Shown here in pieces: positions 17,666 to 26,235 of a DNA stretch of 52,511 nucleotides (its first letter is position 1; every line of letters begins with the position of its first letter). This stretch comes from GWF2-43-63 sp035390965. Lineage in GTDB: Bacteria > Bacteroidota > Bacteroidia > Bacteroidales > DTU049. The stretch covers positions 1-52,511 of the forward strand of contig DAOPKE010000009.1 of NCBI GenBank assembly GCA_035390965.1. The letters are read 5' to 3'. A program made the position numbers and the translations under genes. The notes beneath the pieces are model-generated. The model was not told the origin of the DNA, ran no database searches, and saw only the letters and a list, made by a program, of their open reading frames with translations.

Positions 17666-17697
17666 TTTGCAAAATTCTGCAAATCGCTGTACTTTTG
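17666..17697 (+). promoter_or_regulatory. Promoter of moeA-moaA
   Basis: TTTG at 17666-17669, a 20-base spacer, and TACTTTTG at 17690-17697 match the Bacteroidota consensus very well. The moeA ATG is 15 bases downstream. Confidence 0.75.
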
Positions 17698-17711
17698 TCA
17701 AAATTTCGCAG

Positions 17712-18884
17712 ATGATTTCTTTTGAAGAAGCTTATGACATTGTCAGTTCCCAACCTGTTATTGCCGGAACAGAAACTATCCGGTTTGATATGGCTTCAGG
17801 TCGTATTCTTGCCGAAGATGTGTGCTCGGACATGGAAATGCCTCCGTTTGATAAATCGGCGGTAGATGGCTTTGCATGCCGAATTGATGATATTAGTCAG
17901 CCCATGAAAATTATTGAAACAGTGCCGGCTGGCAATATGCCGTCGATGCAGGTTGTTGAAGGAACTTGCATCCGCATAATGACCGGAGCTCCTGTTCCCG
18001 ATGGTGCCGATATGGTTCTGATGGTCGAGCATTGCGATGTGGCTGATGAAGTTGTCTTATACAAGGGAACATCCAGGAACAGTAACATTGCCTATCGCGG
18101 CGAAGACATGAAAACAGGAGCGCTCCTGATTGGTGCATCAACTCTTGTAAGTCCGCAGCATATTGCCGTCATGGCTGCAGTTGGAAAAACTGAAATTAAG
18201 GTGTTCAGTCAAATCAGGGCTGGGGTTATGAGTACCGGTAGCGAGCTTGTGGAGCCGGATTTCAAACCATCGCTTGCACAAATCCGCAACAGTAATTCAT
18301 GGCAGCTGATGGCTCAGATTACGTCTCATGGCGGCATTCCGAAGTATTATGGTATTATTCCGGATGATTTTGATCAAACACTGTTGGCGCTGAAAAAAGC
18401 TATTGAGGACAATGATATTGTGTTTTTAAGCGGCGGGGTTTCGATGGGTGAATTCGATTTTATTCCTGCTGCATTGCGTGAAGCAGGATTTGAAATTTTG
18501 TTTGATAGTGTTGCCGTGCAACCGGGAAAGCCCACTACACTGGCGCGAAGGGATAACAAGTATATTGTGGGATTGCCCGGAAATCCCGTGTCTTCTTTTG
18601 TTCAATTCGAGTTATTGGGTTCTGTTCTAATGAACCGCATTGGTGGTGGAATAAAAGACACTGTTGTTGTTCGGGCAAAAACAAACATTGCCTTCAATCG
18701 CAAAAAAGCTGAACGCAAGTCGTTTTATCCTGTGTGTTTTAATGCAAATGGTTATGTTGCATCTCTTGAATATCATGGATCTGCTCACATCAATTCTTTA
18801 CTCAATGCGGTTGGTGTGGTTGCCATGGATATTGGTGTGAAAGAAATTCCTGCTGAAACCGAAGTAGATGTTCGACTGTTTTAA
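17712..18884 (+). CDS. moeA: Molybdopterin molybdenumtransferase (MoeA family)
   Basis: A 390-residue protein with the MoeA domain order. The N-terminal region contains PPFDKSAVDGFA, then the domain II beta-barrel with RIMTGAPVPDGADMVLMVEH. The MoCF-biosynthesis fold carries MSTGSELVEPDF and LSGGVSMGEFDFIP, and VGLPGNPVSSFVQFELL precedes the C-terminal barrel. MoeA inserts molybdate (or tungstate) into adenylylated molybdopterin. The ATG at 17712 is used; an upstream extension to 17655 would include the promoter. The gene overlaps moaA by 17 bases, giving a moeA-moaA transcript. Which metal it inserts cannot be told from sequence; an AOR-family enzyme in the window makes tungsten plausible. 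Confidence 0.9.
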   Translation: MISFEEAYDIVSSQPVIAGTETIRFDMASGRILAEDVCSDMEMPPFDKSAVDGFACRIDDISQPMKIIETVPAGNMPSMQVVEGTCIRIMTGAPVPDGADMVLMVEHCDVADEVVLYKGTSRNSNIAYRGEDMKTGALLIGASTLVSPQHIAVMAAVGKTEIKVFSQIRAGVMSTGSELVEPDFKPSLAQIRNSNSWQLMAQITSHGGIPKYYGIIPDDFDQTLLALKKAIEDNDIVFLSGGVSMGEFDFIPAALREAGFEILFDSVAVQPGKPTTLARRDNKYIVGLPGNPVSSFVQFELLGSVLMNRIGGGIKDTVVVRAKTNIAFNRKKAERKSFYPVCFNANGYVASLEYHGSAHINSLLNAVGVVAMDIGVKEIPAETEVDVRLF

Positions 18885-19668
18885 TCGTCATATAACTTAT
18901 CTGCGCGTGTCGGTAACCGATCGCTGTAATCTGCGCTGCACCTATTGTATGCCTGCAGAAGGTGTTGTTTTGCTTTCTCACAATGACATATTGTCGTTTA
19001 ACGAAATTGCCGATGTGGTGCGCTATGGCGCAGAGCATGGAATTAAAAAAGTTCGTATCACCGGAGGAGAACCACTTGTGCGTAAAGGTGTTGTACAGCT
19101 GGTTGAAATGCTTTCTGCTATTGATGGAATTGAAGAAATGACCATGACCTCGAATGGGATTCTGCTCCCTGTTTTTGCCAGAGATCTCAAGAACGCTGGT
19201 TTGCATAGAATCAACATCAGTCTCGATACACTGAATCCTGAAAAATATGCTTCAATCACACGTGGCGGAAATCTGAATGATGTTATTGCCGGAATTGATG
19301 CGGCTATTGAAGCTGATCTGACTCCGGTTAAACTGAATTGTGTTATCCGAAATTCGCCATCAGAGCCCGATGCACAAATGGTGAAACATTTTGCTGATAG
19401 TCGTGGCATTGAAGTGAGGTTTATCCATCTGATGAATCTCAATACCGGCGAATTCAGTAAAGTAATTGGTGGTGACGGAGGTAATTGCGCAATGTGCAAT
19501 CGTTTGCGGCTGACTGCCAATGGAAATCTGATTCCATGTTTGTTCAGCAACGAAGAATTCAATATCCGGAAACTGGGAATAGCTAAGGCCTATGAGTTGG
19601 CATTGCAAAATAAACCAAAGTCCGGGACTACATCAAATACGCATGGATTCTATAATACCGGAGGATGA
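18868..19668 (+). CDS. moaA: GTP 3',8-cyclase (MoaA), unusually compact
   Basis: A radical-SAM protein of 266 residues; typical MoaA has about 320-340. The N-terminal cluster motif CNLRCTYC (Cys20, 24, 27), ITGGEPLVRKG and TSNGILL are intact. The second cluster, C-x2-C-x13-C (Cys207, 210, 224), is present, and the protein ends in Gly-Gly, the terminal motif needed for activity in characterised MoaA. About 50 residues normally found between the FIHLMNL strand and the second cluster, and the usual GFIxPxS segment, are missing: FIHLMNLNTGEFSKVIGGDG leads straight into CAMC. The reading frame is clean, so this is not an obvious pseudogene. It could be a shortened cyclase or a paralog with another substrate. 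It overlaps moeA by 17 bases. Confidence 0.8.
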   Translation: MFDCFNRHITYLRVSVTDRCNLRCTYCMPAEGVVLLSHNDILSFNEIADVVRYGAEHGIKKVRITGGEPLVRKGVVQLVEMLSAIDGIEEMTMTSNGILLPVFARDLKNAGLHRINISLDTLNPEKYASITRGGNLNDVIAGIDAAIEADLTPVKLNCVIRNSPSEPDAQMVKHFADSRGIEVRFIHLMNLNTGEFSKVIGGDGGNCAMCNRLRLTANGNLIPCLFSNEEFNIRKLGIAKAYELALQNKPKSGTTSNTHGFYNTGG

Positions 19669-19940
19669 TTTTTGATGTGATGATTTGATAATGTGCTGAT
19701 TTGAAAATTTGAAAATGAACTTGTCATACTTGATACTCCTTGTCACCACTGTCACGCTTGTAACGACTGTAAAGTGTAACGACTGTAACGACTGTAAAGT
19801 GTAACGAAATGATGTGAAAATGTGGAGATGTGAAAATGTGTGAAGAGAGATTAGTTTTGAATTCAGTAACGCCTGTAACTTTGTTACGTGTAACGACTGT
19901 ATCGACTGTAACGTGTAACGACTGTAACGTGTAACGAAAA
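19669..19940. repeat. TGTAACG-family repeat array between moaA and the TiaS-like gene
   Basis: 19675-19715 is AT-rich with TGATTTGAAAA-type units. 19758-19806 and 19866-19936 are nearly pure arrays of GTAACGACTGTAACG and GTAACGTGTAACG. 19809-19842 has two copies of GATGTGAAAATGTG, also seen near 710-790. The array runs to five bases before the next ATG, so it may form the leader of that gene. Confidence 0.7.
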
Positions 19941-20678
19941 ATGAATAAAACGAAATATTTAATCGGAATCGATGACACCGATAACCTCACCAGCCGCGGC
20001 ACGGGATTTATTGTGCGTGAGCTTGCACGTCAGTTGAGGGAAGCTGGGATTGCATACCCACATTGCGTTTCGAGACATCAGTTGTTTTTTCACCCTGATA
20101 TTCCCTATACTTCGCATAACAGTTCCGCTTGTCTTGAATTGGATTCGGAAAAACCGGACGAGTTGAAAACATATTGCCGCACTTATTTGTTGAATGTGGC
20201 TGCCGAAGGTTCCGATGCCGGTTTGTGTATTGTGGCTTTCGATGAAGTGTCGGAAGAGCAGATTCAGTGGGGGCTTCGTGCCAAAAAAGAGATTCTTACA
20301 AAAGATGCCGCCCAGGATCTGGCAGCACGCAATCATGTTTTTCTCGAAGGATTGACTGGTACTCGCGATGGCATCATCGGATCGTTGGCTGCCTGCGGTT
20401 TGCGCAAATTTGGCTGTGATGGGCGTATTCTAATGCTGGCTGCCGATTTCAGGTCTTTTCAGGGTTCCGCAACAGCCGCTCAGATATGCACAAATTTTCA
20501 TATTCGGAATATTTTTGATATTTTTGATGCCCCGATTCCCCCTGATGATCTTATTACTTTGACTGAAGGGTGGAAGCCGGTTCTCAGAAATGGCATATAC
20601 ACTTTAATTGTGGAAAAAGATGGCGAACACTCTTGGAAATCAATCAATAAAGACTATCTCAGGTCAATCTCGTCGTGA
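19941..20678 (+). CDS. Stand-alone TiaS-like kinase-domain protein
   Basis: A 245-residue protein. The start KYLIGIDDTDNLTSRGTGF matches the nucleotide-phosphate-cleaving kinase domain of archaeal TiaS, the tRNA-Ile2 agmatidine synthetase, with acidic residues Asp11, Asp12 and Asp14. A ferredoxin-like region follows, with GLTGTRDGIIGSLAACG, comparable to the Gly-rich GLIGALAA segment of TiaS. The OB-fold and zinc-ribbon domains that bind tRNA in TiaS are absent (245 against about 420 residues), and bacteria normally modify this tRNA with TilS, so the substrate is probably not tRNA. It sits after moeA-moaA and overlaps a membrane-protein gene. A role in a phosphorylated or amidated small molecule linked to cofactor or metal handling is a guess. 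Confidence 0.65.
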   Translation: MNKTKYLIGIDDTDNLTSRGTGFIVRELARQLREAGIAYPHCVSRHQLFFHPDIPYTSHNSSACLELDSEKPDELKTYCRTYLLNVAAEGSDAGLCIVAFDEVSEEQIQWGLRAKKEILTKDAAQDLAARNHVFLEGLTGTRDGIIGSLAACGLRKFGCDGRILMLAADFRSFQGSATAAQICTNFHIRNIFDIFDAPIPPDDLITLTEGWKPVLRNGIYTLIVEKDGEHSWKSINKDYLRSISS

Positions 20679-21186
20679 TATTGCACTGGCAATTCAGCTT
20701 TTAATTTTGTTTGCTGCTGGTTTTGGTGCGGTCGTTCTTCATGCACGATTCCGCAATCCTATCGGGATTCCCGGCCATCATGGGTTGGAATTTATGGCGT
20801 TGGCTGTTACAACAGCTCTGTTTTTCCGTTTTCGCCTGAGAGGTGTTGTTTTTTCTTTGGGCGCCGGCGCAGCATTGTTCCTGCCTTTTCTTGGATTTAC
20901 TGACCCTTTTGCCGAATTCGTTTTTATGCTTCCCGCTATTATTTTGTGCTTGCTTGCAGATGCAATTAAAGTGAGTGGCAAAGCTGCCACATTTGTTTTA
21001 ATGGCTCTCGGCGGACTCGCGTATATGAGCATTCCCCTGGCTCGGTTAGCCATTCATGCAGTTACCGGTTTCCCATATAAATCTCTTCTTGTAAGCCCTT
21101 TTTATGTTGTTTTCATGCATTTTGTATTCGGTGCTGCCGGTGCTTTCCTTGGCTATCTGATTTATCGGGGACTCAAACGTTCCTGA
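20608..21186 (+). CDS. Polytopic inner-membrane protein, possible transporter S-component
   Basis: A 192-residue protein with about five predicted membrane segments (residues 25-45, 53-68, 75-95, 103-120 and 165-185 approximately). A conserved-looking loop, RFRNPIGIPGHHGLEFM, follows the first segment. Size and layout resemble the substrate-binding components of energy-coupling-factor transporters, but no diagnostic motif is visible and no ATPase or T-component is adjacent. The ATG at 20608 or the one at 20620 would both overlap the TiaS-like gene by about 60-70 bases. No in-frame ATG follows until residue 60, so the overlap is probably real and the two genes are translated together. Confidence 0.55.
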   Translation: MWKKMANTLGNQSIKTISGQSRRDIALAIQLLILFAAGFGAVVLHARFRNPIGIPGHHGLEFMALAVTTALFFRFRLRGVVFSLGAGAALFLPFLGFTDPFAEFVFMLPAIILCLLADAIKVSGKAATFVLMALGGLAYMSIPLARLAIHAVTGFPYKSLLVSPFYVVFMHFVFGAAGAFLGYLIYRGLKRS

Positions 21187-21204
21187 CTTTTTTTATTCTG
21201 CGAT

Positions 21205-22095
21205 ATGAAAAAAAACACAAGACCTTTCATCTTTTTGATTTTTCTGGCAGGCCTCATGTTTTCAATGATGATGTCGTGCACTCCGGATGAAAATCCCGGA
21301 TTGCCTCCTGTTTTGAAAGTTACATTTGCCGACAGCACCTCTGTTTCCGACACCAGTATTGAAGCCGGGCAGAGCATTGACATTATAGTTGAAGGACTGG
21401 GCAATGAAAACAACATTACTTATTTTTCATTGATACGTAATGGGGTACATGTGCTAGACAGCGGCTTAAACGCTCCAGGATTTGTGTCGCGCAGAACCAT
21501 TGTACGAGGTACCGACAGCATAGAGAATTACACAGTTTTGATTCGCGACCGTAATTTCAACGAAACGACTTTTGATTTCAGTATCGGCCTTAAACCAACA
21601 CTGGTTTATGGGGGTATCCGCCATTGGGCGCATGTTGTATTGGGTGCTCAATCAAATTCTGTTACCGGAAGTTTTTTTGATTTATTTTCAGGACAGATTT
21701 TCAGTCTTGCACAGGCCTTTGTCAATCAGGATTCTGTTCAGCTGGTTTATTTTTACGATGCTGTCGATCTGAATACCATTGCATCGCCTAACGCAAATAT
21801 CGATACCTCGTATTTTGGCGGTAGCAGCGGGCTCGCCAACTGGACTGTAAAAAATGAAGTCCGATATATCCAGATTTTCAATACAGAACAGGAGTTTTCC
21901 GATTGCCAGAATGATTCACTGATTATTGCCAATATATTCCCTTATGCAACCGGAAAGCGAAAAGCAAAAGTTTTGCAGCCAGGCCACATGTATGAATTTT
22001 CTTTCGCTGGTCTTTACGGTATTTTTTATGTTCACAATGTAATTGGAACCGATGCCGGAACAATAGACATCAGTATTAAAATGCAGCAACCATGA
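21205..22095 (+). CDS. Lipoprotein of cassette A, partner of a TonB receptor
   Basis: A 296-residue lipoprotein with a lipobox around MMMSC (Cys25) followed by TPDEN. The rest is beta-rich: an Ig-like N-terminal part (IEAGQSIDIIVEGLGNENN) and a C-terminal part with HVVLGAQSNSVTGSFFDLFS and GTIDISIKMQQ at the end. It is homologous over its length to the lipoprotein at 24462-25358, which has VLGYQNNSASGHFLDPNTG and GTMTIEIKIQQ in the same places. The stop overlaps the receptor start (ATGA), so both are made together. It is presumed to sit at the outer membrane as a ligand-binding partner. I do not recognise a named family. Confidence 0.7.
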   Translation: MKKNTRPFIFLIFLAGLMFSMMMSCTPDENPGLPPVLKVTFADSTSVSDTSIEAGQSIDIIVEGLGNENNITYFSLIRNGVHVLDSGLNAPGFVSRRTIVRGTDSIENYTVLIRDRNFNETTFDFSIGLKPTLVYGGIRHWAHVVLGAQSNSVTGSFFDLFSGQIFSLAQAFVNQDSVQLVYFYDAVDLNTIASPNANIDTSYFGGSSGLANWTVKNEVRYIQIFNTEQEFSDCQNDSLIIANIFPYATGKRKAKVLQPGHMYEFSFAGLYGIFYVHNVIGTDAGTIDISIKMQQP

Positions 22096-24374
22096 GACAA
22101 TTTGTATTTTTTATTTTTGGATTACTGATGTCATTGCAGCTTTTTTCGCAACAGACTTTTACTGCTATTGTGCGTGATGCCGGCACGGGTAAAGCCATTG
22201 AAGGTGTAACCATCACTGTTGACAGCATTCGATTGGGAGCCATCAGCGGAAATAAGGGAGAGTTTAAACTCCGGCTGCCCGGAAAAGGGCCATGGGTGCT
22301 CCGTTTACGTCATATTGCCTATGAAAATACAGCTTGGAATGTTCGTAAAATATCGGATAGTCTTGAAATTCATGAGATCATTTATTTGCGTCAGGCACCG
22401 CATCAAATCAATCCAGTAGTGATTACATCCGATCGGGTTGAGAAAAGCACGGAAGAAGTTCCCGCTCGCATGAATGTCATAAATTCCACTTCCATTGAGA
22501 GTTCGCCATCAACCAATATTGATGAGGTTTTGCGTTCGGTGCCGGGTATGTATGTCAATCGCAGTTGGGGTATGTATTCGCGCAATTCCAGTGTAACCAT
22601 GCGCGGAATGGGTAGTGCATCACGTGTATTGGTGATGCTCGACGGTGTGCCGCTTAATAAATCGGGTGGTGGTGGAGTGAATTGGAATCTTCTTCCCAAC
22701 GGAGCTTTTGAAAAAATTGAAGTTGAAAAGGGCCCGGGATCAAGCATGTATGGCAATAATGCCATGACCGGAACCATCAATCTGATCACCGGAAGTCCTT
22801 CCGAAAAAGAAAGAGCTGAAGCAGATTTTTTTGTTTCGCAGTTTAATACTCAGGGCATTGGATTTCGGTTTATGACGCCATCCAAAGCCAGGAAACCGTA
22901 TGTGTGGCTCAATATTTCTTCAATGCAGGGCGATGGTTATTTTCTGGATTCTGATGAAACACGTAATGAATATTCTTCGAAGTGTTTTCTTAATCAATAC
23001 AATGCTTATCTGAAGGCCGGTTATCTTATCAGCGATAGCGCACGATTTGATGTATCAGTGCTGGGTTCCGGTTTCAAATCTGGCTTGGGTAAGTCGGTTT
23101 TTGAAGTCAATGGAAATTATGATGATTTCAGAACATGGATGGGAAGCGCCCGCTACAAGGTTGTGAGAAAAAAGAATACATGGAACGCTCTGGTTTTTGC
23201 CAATTACGAAGATTATTTTAATCAAAGTGAAAGCATCAATGATTATGGCGAATACAAATTATCCGAAAATCCAACAGAAAAACTGGATGCCGGTGTGTGG
23301 ACAACCATGGAGCATCGCTTCAGTAAAGATTTACAGATGATAGGTGGCATTGATTGCAAGTATTCTGTCGAAGATGGCGAAAATATTTATCTCACTGCTA
23401 CGGATGAAATTTATTTTTATGGGGTTCATAATTTTGCTGCGGCTTTTGTTCAGGTATCGAAAAAACTATGGAGCCGTTCTTTGCTAAAAGCGGGATTCAG
23501 ATATGATTTCGGGCAATATAATCAGGGTGAAATTCTGATTGAAAATGCTACAGCAATCAGCGATTTTTTACTTCCTTACGCAGGTCAGCATCCTTCAAGT
23601 ACCTGGAATAGTCTCAGCCCCAAACTGGCTTATAAGTTTCTGATGAATGAAAAATTCAACGTCTATGCTTCGGTTTCCAAAGGTTTTATGCCGCCTACAA
23701 TCGATGATATGACGCGTTCCGGTAAAATCCGCAAAGGAATAAAAATTGCCAACCCTTTTCTGGAACCTGAGGTGTTGTATAATTTCGAAACGGGATGTCA
23801 GTGGAAACCAAAGGAAAACTGGACGATAGAACCGGCTGTGTATTATTCTATTGCTGACAATATGATTTATCAGGTTTGGACCGGCGAAGAGGTTGATCTG
23901 ATCGGAGATGGCCCCAAACCTTTGATTCAGAAGCGTAATGTTTCGCAGGGAACTGTTGCCGGTGCCGAAATTTCCATCAACTGGACCCCCCGAAATTGGC
24001 TCAATGTGATGTCGGCCTACGCATTCAACGATTCACGGATTTCGGAATACAGCTCTTTGCCCGGTGATGCCGACCTGACCGGATTGTTTATGGCTGAAGT
24101 CCCAAAACATCTCGCCTCGATTGATATCAGGGCGCAATATCGAATTTTTACGCTTACCACTGAGTATCGCTATACCGGTGAAACTTTTGCCGATGACGAA
24201 AATGTTGATATTATTGATGATTACCATGTCGTGAATATGACTCTGGCTGCAAGAATTAAAAATTACACCATCGGTATTTCGGTCAATGATTTGCTCGATA
24301 CTCAGTTTATCGACAAGAAAGGTTATCTGAGCCCGGGACGTTTCATCTCGGCTCGTGTCAATGTAAAACTTTAA
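22092..24374 (+). CDS. TonB-dependent receptor of cassette A
   Basis: A complete 760-residue receptor. It has a signal peptide to LFSQQ, a carboxypeptidase-regulatory-like domain (residues about 22-110, AIVRDAGTGKAIEGVTITVD), and a plug (EVPARMNVINSTSIESSPST, DEVLRSVPGMYVNRS, VTMRGMGSASRVLVMLDGVP, EKGPGSSMYGNNAMTGTINL). A 22-strand-type barrel follows, ending SPGRFISARVNVKL. It is paralogous to the receptor at 26290-28611 (both have an xIDDMxRSGK/LDDLCRSGK segment and SPGR/CPGR near the end). Plug and barrel resemble metal-chelate or vitamin receptors, not SusC. The ligand is unknown; the place beside moeA-moaA allows molybdate, tungstate or a cofactor as guesses. Confidence 0.85.
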   Translation: MRQFVFFIFGLLMSLQLFSQQTFTAIVRDAGTGKAIEGVTITVDSIRLGAISGNKGEFKLRLPGKGPWVLRLRHIAYENTAWNVRKISDSLEIHEIIYLRQAPHQINPVVITSDRVEKSTEEVPARMNVINSTSIESSPSTNIDEVLRSVPGMYVNRSWGMYSRNSSVTMRGMGSASRVLVMLDGVPLNKSGGGGVNWNLLPNGAFEKIEVEKGPGSSMYGNNAMTGTINLITGSPSEKERAEADFFVSQFNTQGIGFRFMTPSKARKPYVWLNISSMQGDGYFLDSDETRNEYSSKCFLNQYNAYLKAGYLISDSARFDVSVLGSGFKSGLGKSVFEVNGNYDDFRTWMGSARYKVVRKKNTWNALVFANYEDYFNQSESINDYGEYKLSENPTEKLDAGVWTTMEHRFSKDLQMIGGIDCKYSVEDGENIYLTATDEIYFYGVHNFAAAFVQVSKKLWSRSLLKAGFRYDFGQYNQGEILIENATAISDFLLPYAGQHPSSTWNSLSPKLAYKFLMNEKFNVYASVSKGFMPPTIDDMTRSGKIRKGIKIANPFLEPEVLYNFETGCQWKPKENWTIEPAVYYSIADNMIYQVWTGEEVDLIGDGPKPLIQKRNVSQGTVAGAEISINWTPRNWLNVMSAYAFNDSRISEYSSLPGDADLTGLFMAEVPKHLASIDIRAQYRIFTLTTEYRYTGETFADDENVDIIDDYHVVNMTLAARIKNYTIGISVNDLLDTQFIDKKGYLSPGRFISARVNVKL

Positions 24375-24393
24375 AGAGAAAGAACCATAAAAA

Positions 24394-24425
24394 TTGATTC
24401 AGGTAATTGATTTTTGTTACATTTG
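24394..24425 (+). promoter_or_regulatory. Promoter of cassette B
   Basis: TTG at 24394-24396, a 21-base spacer and TACATTTG at 24418-24425. It follows the end of the first receptor by 20 bases and precedes the lipoprotein ATG by 36. Confidence 0.55.
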
Positions 24426-24461
24426 CATCCGTTATGCAACAAAATGCATAACAAGTTGAAA

Positions 24462-25358
24462 ATGAGAACACAAATTATTTTATTTACACTGGTGTTGATG
24501 GCATTGTTTTCATCATGTAAAAAAGATGATGATTCAACCACACCTCCGCTCCTGCATTTGCAACTGGGTGGGGCTTATGTTTCCAATAACGCTGTGCTGG
24601 CCATCAACGACACCATTTCTTTTGGGGTGCATGCTGAAGGTGTATCTTCAAACCTGACGTATTTCAAAGTGGATGTAATGAGTGAAAATGGCACCAGCAC
24701 TATTTATGATGAAGGCATGAATCGTAAAACATTTGATGCAACTAAAATATTTTTCAAAGGTATTCCGGACGAAGAGACTTTTGTTATCACTGTGATGGAT
24801 TACAACCGCAATACAACCAGTGCCTCATTCACTGTTTTTCGTGATACACTGAGTGGGTTTGGTCCGATTTATCATTTCACGAATCTTGTACTTGGCTACC
24901 AGAACAACTCTGCCAGCGGGCATTTCCTTGATCCGAACACCGGAATTATTTACGATGATGCAACGGTAAGCGGCCATGAGAGCGAGGTTGACATTGTTGT
25001 TTATTTCTATCTCAGCAGCGGATCTCCATCACCGACACTCGTTTGTCCGGCACAGACCGATGCGCAGGCTCAATATCCGTCAATGGCGGGGTGGCCTGTT
25101 CAGAATGCAACATTGTATGATTATCACACATCGGATTACGATCTGATTTCTGCTGCACAATTTGATGAATGTACCAGCGATAGTTTGCTTATTGCTGCGT
25201 ATAATCCCACATATGTGAACCAGAAATGCAAGTTTGCACTGACTGGGAAAATTGTTCCGTTTCTTACAGCAGAGGGAAAAAAAGGACTGATAAAGGTTGT
25301 TGCAGCCGATCAGGCCGAAACAGGTACCATGACGATTGAAATTAAAATCCAACAATAA
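24462..25358 (+). CDS. Lipoprotein of cassette B, paralog of the cassette A lipoprotein
   Basis: A 298-residue lipoprotein: MRTQIILFTLVLMALFSSC gives Cys19 as the lipidated residue, followed by KKDDD, an acidic +2 region compatible with surface exposure in Bacteroidota. The body is beta-rich and parallels the lipoprotein at 21205-22095 (shared VLG-Q-NS--G-F-D and GT--I-IKIQQ end). It has an insertion with paired Cys (LVCPAQTDAQ and FDECTSD). The ATG at 24462 is preferred over 24444 because it starts the signal peptide directly. It lies 13 bases before the type IX-sorted gene, so the three genes of cassette B are probably one unit. Confidence 0.7.
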   Translation: MRTQIILFTLVLMALFSSCKKDDDSTTPPLLHLQLGGAYVSNNAVLAINDTISFGVHAEGVSSNLTYFKVDVMSENGTSTIYDEGMNRKTFDATKIFFKGIPDEETFVITVMDYNRNTTSASFTVFRDTLSGFGPIYHFTNLVLGYQNNSASGHFLDPNTGIIYDDATVSGHESEVDIVVYFYLSSGSPSPTLVCPAQTDAQAQYPSMAGWPVQNATLYDYHTSDYDLISAAQFDECTSDSLLIAAYNPTYVNQKCKFALTGKIVPFLTAEGKKGLIKVVAADQAETGTMTIEIKIQQ

Positions 25359-25371
25359 AAAAAACAGAAAC

Positions 25372-26229
25372 ATGAAAAAATCTTTACTTCTTTTCGTTGC
25401 CATGCTTGGAATAAGCATGTTCAGTTTTGCACAACTTGACACCGTGATCGGGTTCACTTTTCCGGTTGAAGTCGGCCTTGACAGCCTTGATGCAACCATC
25501 GGAGATACGCTGAATATTGGATACGATATTCGTTTTGAATCGGAATCGGCCGGAACAACTGATTCAGTTTTTCTCACCAATGGTGCAACTACTTATGCCG
25601 CCACCGCAAACAGCTGGGAAGACGGTATGAACGATAAATTTTTCTCCATCAAATTCAAAACCGGTTATTACAAAAATCTGGTTTTATATGCAAAAATGCG
25701 CAGTGGCGGCACTAATGCCGGACCGAAATATTTCAAGGTTCAGTATAAAATCGGCAGCTCAGGAACATGGACTGATGTCAGCACTGATACGGTTACAGTT
25801 GCCAACGACTGGACTACCGGCGTTGTTGATGGATGGAATCTTCCTTCTGAAACATGGAATGCATCTCAGTCGGTGTATGTTCGTTTTCTGAGCATAACCA
25901 ACACCAATGTTTCCGGCGGTACTGTTGATTCATTGGGTGTCGTGAAAATTGACGATATTTTTGTTCTTGGCGAAAACAACACCGGTGTTGGTGAAAACAG
26001 CCTGATGAATACCCGTGTTTATCCTAATCCTGCCAATGATGTGCTGAACATTGAAAACAATGACAATGTTTCCGTTTTCTTTATTATCAGCTCAGATGGA
26101 CGCGTTGTATCTCAGATCAACAATCCGGCAACAAGCATTGATATCAGCAATCTGGCTGCAGGTCATTATATGATCCGCATGATCTCTGATGACAACTCAA
26201 TGAAGACACAAAGTCTGATTGTAGAATAA
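25372..26229 (+). CDS. Type IX-secreted protein between the two receptors
   Basis: A 285-residue protein with a signal peptide (MKKSLLLFVAMLGISMFSFA) and a type A sorting domain at the end (VYPNPANDVLNIEN, then IDISNLAAGHYMIRM). The mature part is beta-sandwich-like (FKTGYYKNLVLYAKMRSGG; YFKVQYKIGSSGTWTDVSTD), similar to carbohydrate-binding or jelly-roll modules. It starts with TVIGFTFPVEVGLDSLDATI, a repeated lead in Bacteroidota surface proteins. Being flanked by a lipoprotein and a receptor gene of the same cassette, it may be a surface ligand-capturing protein. The start at 25372 is clear. Confidence 0.75.
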   Translation: MKKSLLLFVAMLGISMFSFAQLDTVIGFTFPVEVGLDSLDATIGDTLNIGYDIRFESESAGTTDSVFLTNGATTYAATANSWEDGMNDKFFSIKFKTGYYKNLVLYAKMRSGGTNAGPKYFKVQYKIGSSGTWTDVSTDTVTVANDWTTGVVDGWNLPSETWNASQSVYVRFLSITNTNVSGGTVDSLGVVKIDDIFVLGENNTGVGENSLMNTRVYPNPANDVLNIENNDNVSVFFIISSDGRVVSQINNPATSIDISNLAAGHYMIRMISDDNSMKTQSLIVE

Positions 26230-26235
26230 ATTGAA

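Noticed and set aside
19724..20002. Minus-strand open frame reading VTVVT-like repeats
   Set aside because: It is a translation of the TGTAACG array and overlaps the start of the TiaS-like gene.
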